A DNA stretch of 35,406 nucleotides, taken from the NCBI GenBank assembly GCA_947384285.1, contig CANDGI010000034.1, positions 1 through 35,406 of the forward strand, in the 5' to 3' direction. The notes beneath the pieces were generated by a model. That model had not been told where the DNA came from and did no database searches. It saw only the letters and a program-made list of their open reading frames with translations. Origin of the DNA: an uncultured Lachnospiraceae bacterium (GTDB lineage: Bacteria; Bacillota; Clostridia; Lachnospirales; Lachnospiraceae). Shown one piece after another: positions 32,037 to 35,406 of the stretch (its first letter is position 1; each line of letters begins with the position of its first letter). The position numbers were made by a program, and so were the translations under genes.

Positions 32037-33485
32037 TTACTTTGCCGCTTCCCCATAAAAGTAAAATCCCTTACATTCTTTCAATTCCACGTTTACAATT
32101 TTTCCAATCATCTCTTCTGTCCCAGGAAAATGCACCACAAAATTGCTGCTCAAACGTCCGGTTACCAGAGTTTTATCCTGTTCATTCACTTCCTCTACCA
32201 AAACAGGCTCTATGCTCCCAGTGCGCTTTTCTGCCTTTATGGCTGCAATGGCCTGTACCCTCTTTAACAATCGGTCAAAACGGTCTTTTACCACATCCTC
32301 TGGCACCTGGTCTTCCATGGAAGCTGCAGGCGTCCCCGTGCGTTTCGAATAAATAAAGGTAAAGGCGCTTTCATATCCCACCTGCTCCACCACATCCATG
32401 GTTTCCAGAAAATCCTCTTCCGTCTCCCCCGGAAACCCTACAATGATATCTGTAGTCAGCGCAATGTCTGGCACTGCTTTTCTTATTTTTTCCACCAAAG
32501 ACAAATACTGCTCTTTATCGTAATGGCGGTTCATGGCTTTTAAAATGCGGCTGCTGCCAGATTGGAGAGGAAGATGAAGATGGCGGCATATTTTTTTTGA
32601 TTTTCCCATGGCTTCAACCAATTCGCCAGAAAGATCCTTGGGATGGGAAGTCATAAAGCGGATACGCTCTATCCCTTCTATATCTTGGATTCTTTTAAGC
32701 AATTCAGCAAAAGTTATAGGTTCCTTTAAGTTTTTTCCATAGGAATTCACATTCTGTCCCAGCAGCATGATTTCCACCACGCCATCGGCAGCCAGACCCT
32801 TGATTTCGGCGATAATATCTTCCGGCTTCCGGCTCCGTTCTCTTCCACGCACATAAGGGACGATGCAATAGCTGCAGAAATTATTACATCCAAACATAAT
32901 ATTGACGCCAGACTTAAAACCATATTTCCGTTCTACCGGCAATTCCTCCACAATTTTATCTGTATCCTTCCAGATATCAACAAGTATTCGTTCCTGTGCC
33001 AGGGAATCTGCAAACAGCTCCGCGAACTTATAAATATTGTGGGTGCCAAAAACCAAATCCACAAAGGGATAGCTTTTTTTTATTTTTTCTACAACCTCTG
33101 CCTCCTGCATCATGCAGCCGCAAAGGGCAATCTTCATGTGAGGATGGCGTTTCTTATATGCGTTTAAGTAACCCAGGCGTCCCCAGACCTTATTGTTTGC
33201 ATTTTCCCGGACCGTACAGGTATTGTATATTACAAAATCCGCCTCCTCGTCCTTGGCCTGGCAATAGCCAATGGATTTAAGGATTCCCGCCAGTTTTTCG
33301 GAATCCCTTGCATTCATCTGGCAGCCGAAGGTCTGCGTAAATGCAGTCGGCTTCCGGCCGTTTTCCCATTCAAACTTCCGCACCCACTCCCGGCATTTTG
33401 CCATATAATAGTATTGTCTGTCTGGTTCCTCTATGGGCGGTTTTGCATTTATATCTATTCTGTCTAAATCAATTTCATTATACAT
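32037..33485 (-). CDS. miaB: tRNA-2-methylthio-N6-dimethylallyladenosine synthase MiaB
   Basis: Radical-SAM methylthiotransferase acting at tRNA position A37. 482 residues. N-terminal MTTase domain cysteines are C55 (QTFGCQMN), C90 (NTC) and C124 (CGC), for the auxiliary 4Fe-4S cluster. The radical-SAM triad C200-x3-C204-x2-C207 lies in FGCNNFCSYCIVP. A TRAM domain ends the protein (about 420-482). An N-terminal extension of about 45 residues before the MTTase domain is common in clostridia. ATG 33485 has only a weak AAGAGA, so the start is slightly uncertain. It opens the miaB-ruvA-ruvB operon. The 225 nt upstream contain no clear promoter; the only structured part is the phosphofructokinase terminator. 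Confidence 0.95.
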   Translation of the reverse strand: MYNEIDLDRIDINAKPPIEEPDRQYYYMAKCREWVRKFEWENGRKPTAFTQTFGCQMNARDSEKLAGILKSIGYCQAKDEEADFVIYNTCTVRENANNKVWGRLGYLNAYKKRHPHMKIALCGCMMQEAEVVEKIKKSYPFVDLVFGTHNIYKFAELFADSLAQERILVDIWKDTDKIVEELPVERKYGFKSGVNIMFGCNNFCSYCIVPYVRGRERSRKPEDIIAEIKGLAADGVVEIMLLGQNVNSYGKNLKEPITFAELLKRIQDIEGIERIRFMTSHPKDLSGELVEAMGKSKKICRHLHLPLQSGSSRILKAMNRHYDKEQYLSLVEKIRKAVPDIALTTDIIVGFPGETEEDFLETMDVVEQVGYESAFTFIYSKRTGTPAASMEDQVPEDVVKDRFDRLLKRVQAIAAIKAEKRTGSIEPVLVEEVNEQDKTLVTGRLSSNFVVHFPGTEEMIGKIVNVELKECKGFYFYGEAAK

Positions 33486-33674
33486 TTCTCTTGACTTTTT
33501 CCCTTTCTATCATATAACCATCAAAAAGAAGCGGGTTTTTTACCGTACAGCTTTACTGCTCAGCCTCATCCCAATCTATATTTCATTTTCCTTTAAACCG
33601 AATGTCATTCACAATAACGATCTGATTCCCATTCACATTTAATTCCCAACCACACTTCCGGCACATGATAAAAA

Positions 33675-33701
33675 GCAGGAGGCTGGCGCCCAGCTTCCTG
33701 C
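33675..33701 (-). terminator. Phosphofructokinase terminator
   Basis: GCAGGAAGCTGG (minus strand) pairs with CCAGCCTCCTGC (one G-T wobble) over a 3-nt loop and is followed by TTTTTATC (33670-33674 outward). Just downstream of the stop at 33711. Confidence 0.9.
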
Positions 33702-33710
33702 CCTTAAACT

Positions 33711-34958
33711 TTATAATTTTTCCTGAAATCCCGGTTTATACAGATGTCTCGGAATTCCGTCTACCATAACCGGTGACACATCACCTTGAATCAACGGCTT
33801 CACATAGGTTACGAATTCGTCTGTCACATAAGTGCCATCCTTTGTCACCCAATCCCTTGGCACAAGCTTCTCATCATTTGCAATCTTATGCACATCCTTC
33901 ACTGCCGTCGTGCTCTGATAAGGATCATCTGAAATTCTTTCCAGCACAACCATCTTCCCGGTATCGCCTTCATCTGCTGCTTTTACAGCGGCGCCGCCTA
34001 CCTGGTAAGCCTCCAGGATATCAACCCGTGAAGCGGAGTGGGAAGCAGAACGCTGCAAAGTGCTCAATTCAATGGCACGCGTCTTGCATCCAATCTCCCC
34101 AGCAACAAAGTTTGCCAGATATGCTGCTGTTCCTGAGAGCTGCTTATGTCCAAATGCATCCACAAAATCCACGCTGTTTCCAAGCTCGCAGACATATTTC
34201 CCATCTGCTGTGCGGATTCCTTCTGAAACCGCTACCACTACGGAAGATTTCTTTTCCAGCAGCTTGCGGATTTTCGCAATAAATTTCTCCACATCAAACT
34301 GCAATTCCGGAAGATAAATCAAATCAGGGCCTGTGCTGTCCTCGCCCTTTGCCAAGGCTGCAGCGCCCGTCAGCCAGCCAGCGTTGCGCCCCATAATCTC
34401 AACAATGGTAACCAGCCCTTTGTTATATTCCAGGCAGAAGCTATCGCAGATAATTTCTTTTACAGATGTACCGATGTACTTTGCCGCGCTTCCATATCCC
34501 GGCGTATGGTCGGTCAATGCCAAATCATTGTCAATGGTCTTCGGGCAGCCGATAAAGCGTACCGTCTGTCCGGTGATAATGGCATAATCGGATAATTTCT
34601 TAATGGTATCCATGGAATCATTTCCGCCGATGTAAATAAATGCTTCAATATCAAGCTTATCTAAAATCTCGAAAATCTTCTCATAAACGGCCATATCCTC
34701 ATGGATTTCCGGCAGCTTATAACGGCAGGAGCCCAGATAGGCAGCTGGCGTACGCTTCAAAAGCTCTGCGTCCAGTTCATTTGTAATATGTTCTGAAAGG
34801 TCAATATACCTTTCCTGAAGAAGACCCTGAATCCCGTGCAGCATGCCATATACCTTTTTGGCTCCACGGTCTTTTGCTGTTCTGTATACCCCTGCAAGGC
34901 TGGAATTAATCGCTGCAGTAGGGCCTCCTGATTGTCCCACAATAACATTGCGTTTCAT
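33711..34958 (-). CDS. pfp: 6-Phosphofructokinase, PPi-type
   Basis: Phosphorylates fructose 6-phosphate; the sequence indicates pyrophosphate as donor, making the step reversible. 415 residues, larger than the ~320-residue ATP-type PfkA. Diagnostic positions: GGNDS at 111-115 has Asp114 where ATP enzymes have Gly104 (E. coli), and K140 in PKTIDND replaces the Gly of PGTIDND. N-terminal VGQSGGPTAAINSSL and a MGRNAGWLTG stretch are family-typical. The middle of the usual GGD motif is Asn113 rather than Asp. ATG 34958 has GGAGGTGCAAAT upstream, and a strong promoter lies 42-70 nt upstream. Monocistronic, with a strong terminator. Substrate choice is by residue rule, not tested. Confidence 0.92.
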   Translation of the reverse strand: MKRNVIVGQSGGPTAAINSSLAGVYRTAKDRGAKKVYGMLHGIQGLLQERYIDLSEHITNELDAELLKRTPAAYLGSCRYKLPEIHEDMAVYEKIFEILDKLDIEAFIYIGGNDSMDTIKKLSDYAIITGQTVRFIGCPKTIDNDLALTDHTPGYGSAAKYIGTSVKEIICDSFCLEYNKGLVTIVEIMGRNAGWLTGAAALAKGEDSTGPDLIYLPELQFDVEKFIAKIRKLLEKKSSVVVAVSEGIRTADGKYVCELGNSVDFVDAFGHKQLSGTAAYLANFVAGEIGCKTRAIELSTLQRSASHSASRVDILEAYQVGGAAVKAADEGDTGKMVVLERISDDPYQSTTAVKDVHKIANDEKLVPRDWVTKDGTYVTDEFVTYVKPLIQGDVSPVMVDGIPRHLYKPGFQEKL

Positions 34959-34999
34959 ATTTGCACCTCCATCTTTATTTTACAAAACCCGTAATGTAT

Positions 35000-35028
35000 A
35001 TTATAGCAAAAAAAAGCGCCTTGTACAA
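35000..35028 (-). promoter_or_regulatory. Sigma-A promoter of the phosphofructokinase gene
   Basis: TTGTAC, 17 nt, TATAAT with a TGC extension before the -10. Confidence 0.8.
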
Positions 35029-35162
35029 GTTTTTCTTTTACCAGGATGCAGAATATATATTTGACGGACAGATTGCAGCAAAGCGGAAGAAGGATTAAAA
35101 ACAATACCATATTCCTTTGCACAGCACAGTCCCGGCGGTTTATAAAAATGCCAAAATGGACG

Positions 35163-35195
35163 CAAAAAACAGGAAACCTTTTCTTGATTTCCTGT
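35163..35195 (-). terminator. Terminator of the truncated right-edge gene
   Basis: ACAGGAAA/TTTCCTGT stem with an 11-nt loop, followed on the minus strand by TTTTTTGCG. About 85 nt after the stop at 35279. A second, weaker stem (ACCGAAA/TTTCGGT, 35242-35272) lies between. Otherwise 35029-35278 holds nothing I can name. Confidence 0.7.
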
Positions 35196-35278
35196 CTTGG
35201 TATGCTGCTGTGATGGGCAGGTGGTATTTAGTTTTTAGTCAAACCGAAATAATGTAAGAACTATTTTCGGTCTGTGCA

Positions 35279-35406
35279 TCACGCCTTACTGCTGATATGG
35301 AACATATTGTTAAGCAAAGACAGGACTTTCTCCATGCTGCCCTCTTTAGAGCCGGAAGTCTTGTAGGCATCCCTCCATTCCTGTGCCAGCCTTTTCATTT
35401 TCTGCC
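35279..35406 (-). CDS. 3' end of an unidentified gene, cut by the window edge
   Basis: The last 41 codons of an open minus-strand frame reach the right edge and stop at TGA 35279. The visible tail contains MKRLAQEWRDAYKTSGSKEG and ends NNMFHISSKA; it is helical and charged, with no membrane segment. A terminator follows at 35163-35195, which supports a real gene end. The family cannot be told from this fragment. It has a separate terminator from the phosphofructokinase gene downstream, so it is probably a distinct transcript. Confidence 0.55.
   Translation of the reverse strand, partial: QKMKRLAQEWRDAYKTSGSKEGSMEKVLSLLNNMFHISSKA

Overview
The window reads as chromosomal DNA of an endospore-forming, low-to-mid GC Firmicute, most probably a Lachnospiraceae-type clostridium. 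The evidence is strong AGGAGG ribosome-binding sites, an alpha/beta SASP gene, YtfJ and a SleB/CwlJ-like hydrolase, a PPi-type phosphofructokinase, ATP-dependent PEP carboxykinase, and the clustering rpmB/yloU/yloV/recG and miaB/ruvA/ruvB/zapA/U32/SEDS/PBP. No rRNA, tRNA, insertion sequence, prophage or CRISPR array was seen. Most genes are on the minus strand.

Layout. 1-5.1 kb: pckA (cut by the left edge), cdd, a two-gene plus-strand unit (single-domain response regulator plus a CheX-like protein carrying four 29-residue MshEN-like repeats), three tandem hairpin terminators, thrC. 5.1-11.4 kb: a spore-cortex-lytic-type hydrolase, a divergent AP2/degenerate-HNH/AP2 protein, and branched-chain amino acid genes (leuC-leuD with a divergent LysR regulator; ilvN-ilvC). 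11.6-13.9 kb: a three-gene accessory operon (DUF4280 PAAR-like, YwqG/DUF1963, membrane-anchored C39-like peptidase). 14.0-21.1 kb: rqcH, a SASP gene, then yloU-yloV-recG divergent from rpmB. 21.2-24.0 kb: an unlisted 45-residue membrane peptide, ytfJ, a DUF2953 protein, a conserved unknown and a Nudix hydrolase. 24.2-33.5 kb: a long minus-strand series miaB-ruvA-ruvB-zapA-U32-SEDS-PBP (tRNA thiomethylation, Holliday-junction migration, division and wall synthesis). 33.7-35.4 kb: PPi-phosphofructokinase and the 3' end of an unidentified gene.

How the genes work together. thrC, leuCD and ilvNC serve amino-acid synthesis; pckA and the phosphofructokinase serve central carbon metabolism; rpmB, rqcH and miaB serve translation and its quality control; zapA, SEDS and the class B PBP serve septal or lateral wall synthesis. 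Sigma-A-like promoters could be read directly in front of pckA, the response regulator, thrC, the AP2 protein, ilvN, the DUF4280 gene, yloU, rpmB, the Nudix gene, zapA and the phosphofructokinase gene. Several have inverted repeats placed like operators or 5'-terminal hairpins.

The least ordinary content is: the response regulator/CheX-like pair with MshEN-like repeats; the AP2 protein that looks like a domesticated homing endonuclease under a perfect 10-bp dyad; the PAAR-like/YwqG/C39 operon; the duplicated SEDS-PBP gene junction; and the 60-bp repeat array in zapA. All function statements come from reading motifs by eye; no database search was run.
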